Source of the DNA: Pelagibacteraceae bacterium AG-464-P07 | Lineage (GTDB): Bacteria > Pseudomonadota > Alphaproteobacteria > Pelagibacterales > Pelagibacteraceae | Direction of reading: 5' to 3' | NCBI GenBank assembly: GCA_003211695.1 | Contig: QCSA01000008.1 | Coordinates: 1 to 50,553, forward strand | DNA: 50,553 bases | Shown here: piece after piece, positions 50,268 through 50,553 of the stretch | Layout of the letters: each line of letters starts with the position of its first letter | How positions within the stretch are numbered: the stretch's first letter is position 1 | Notes under the pieces: generated by a model | The model's database searches: none | Seen by the model: only the letters and a program-made list of their open reading frames with translations | Told to the model about the DNA's origin: nothing | Program-made: the position numbers and the translations under genes

Positions 50268-50553
50268 ATGAAAATTGGATATTTTTGTAACACCACTAAC
50301 TGGACAAAAAAACCATATACAAAAATTTTAGATGAAACACGAGAAATAGCAATTTACCTTGATAAGAATAACTGGCATTCTATTTGGTTTACTGAGCACC
50401 ATTTTAACCACGAGGGAATGGAGTCTTGCGCAAATCCTTTAATGATGGGTACAGATATTGCGGCCAGAACAAAAAATATACGTATTGGACAAGCTGCAAA
50501 TATAATTACTTTTCATAATCCATTGAGATTAGCAGAAGATATAGCAACCCTTG
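50268..50553 (+). CDS. Luciferase-like (LLM class) flavin-dependent monooxygenase, partial
   Basis: ATG at 50268 with SD AAAGGA (50255-50260) and 7-nt spacing. The 95 visible codons run off the window end. The protein begins MKIGYFCNTTNWTKKPYTKI and contains IWFTEHHFNHEG and ANPLMMGTDIAARTKNIRIGQAANIITFHNPLRLAEDIATL, which is the characteristic start of bacterial luciferase-family TIM-barrel enzymes (FMNH2-dependent oxygenases). The substrate cannot be judged from the fragment. Upstream is a 163-bp leader with possible structure. Confidence 0.88.
   Translation, partial: MKIGYFCNTTNWTKKPYTKILDETREIAIYLDKNNWHSIWFTEHHFNHEGMESCANPLMMGTDIAARTKNIRIGQAANIITFHNPLRLAEDIATL

Noticed and set aside
1-50553. 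CRISPR array, prophage or defence system
   Set aside because: No regularly spaced repeats, cas genes, phage structural genes, restriction-modification or toxin-antitoxin pairs are visible.

Overview
The window looks like part of a streamlined, AT-rich marine alphaproteobacterial chromosome, most probably Pelagibacterales (SAR11) or a close relative. This rests on the AT-rich sequence, gaps between genes that are usually under 40 bp (many genes overlap), the gene set (NAD-linked formate dehydrogenase, TRAP and Pot-type ABC uptake, 5-oxoprolinase, NDH-2), and a recurring signal-peptide sequence of the MKKLLGILVLGLL type that I associate with that group. The taxonomic call is inference. I see no rRNA, tRNA, CRISPR array, transposase or integrase.

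Layout. (1) 1-7.9 kb is an accessory region. It holds a MATE exporter, a conserved block of lysophospholipase/thioesterase (tesA) divergent from a YbbA/YbbP-like ABC exporter, and between them a graveyard of small genes and fragments. The fragments include a decayed M24 peptidase end, three versions of a 75-residue small protein (one intact, one N-terminal stub, one C-terminal stub), six copies or pieces of one signal-peptide-coding DNA cassette, and a 29-bp direct repeat flanking a secreted alpha/beta hydrolase. (2) 7.9-24.1 kb is a molybdenum and redox island: creatinase, a DMT transporter, moaE, moaA, cytochrome c and a SoxC-like sulfite dehydrogenase, then moeA, moaC and mobA. Divergent from these are an IscU-like scaffold, fdhD and a two-subunit NAD-dependent formate dehydrogenase. 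Ferredoxin, NDH-2 and Nfu follow. (3) 24.2-32.3 kb carries a FOXRED1-like flavoprotein, an SDR, a DMT transporter, the 5-oxoprolinase genes pxpA and pxpBC, and a DctPQM TRAP transporter. (4) 32.4-37.9 kb carries a TerC-like protein, aconitase, a LysE exporter, CsaA and an ArgE-like deacetylase. (5) 37.9-44.4 kb is one co-directional set: EutA-like, DoeA-like (ectoine hydrolase family), then PotA, PotD, PotB and PotC-like ABC genes. (6) 44.4-50.1 kb encodes a tripartite RND efflux system. A luciferase-like monooxygenase is cut by the window end.

How the genes work together. The Mo genes make MPT and bis-MGD for the two molybdoenzymes in the same island. Formate and sulfite electrons would enter NADH and cytochrome c respectively, with NDH-2 as an NADH outlet to quinone. 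The TRAP and pxp genes suggest uptake and opening of 5-oxoproline or a related acid. The eutA-doeA-pot set suggests uptake and ring opening of an ectoine-like compound. In both uptake operons an intrinsic-terminator-like hairpin lies directly after the binding-protein gene and occupies the place where the permease gene's Shine-Dalgarno sequence would be. This is a shared design for making binding protein in excess.

The most unusual things are the nucleotide-level reuse of a signal-peptide cassette in unrelated genes, the paired attenuator hairpins, the eutA-doeA-pot operon, and an FdsB subunit in which one [4Fe-4S] cysteine is replaced by glycine with an extra cysteine elsewhere.
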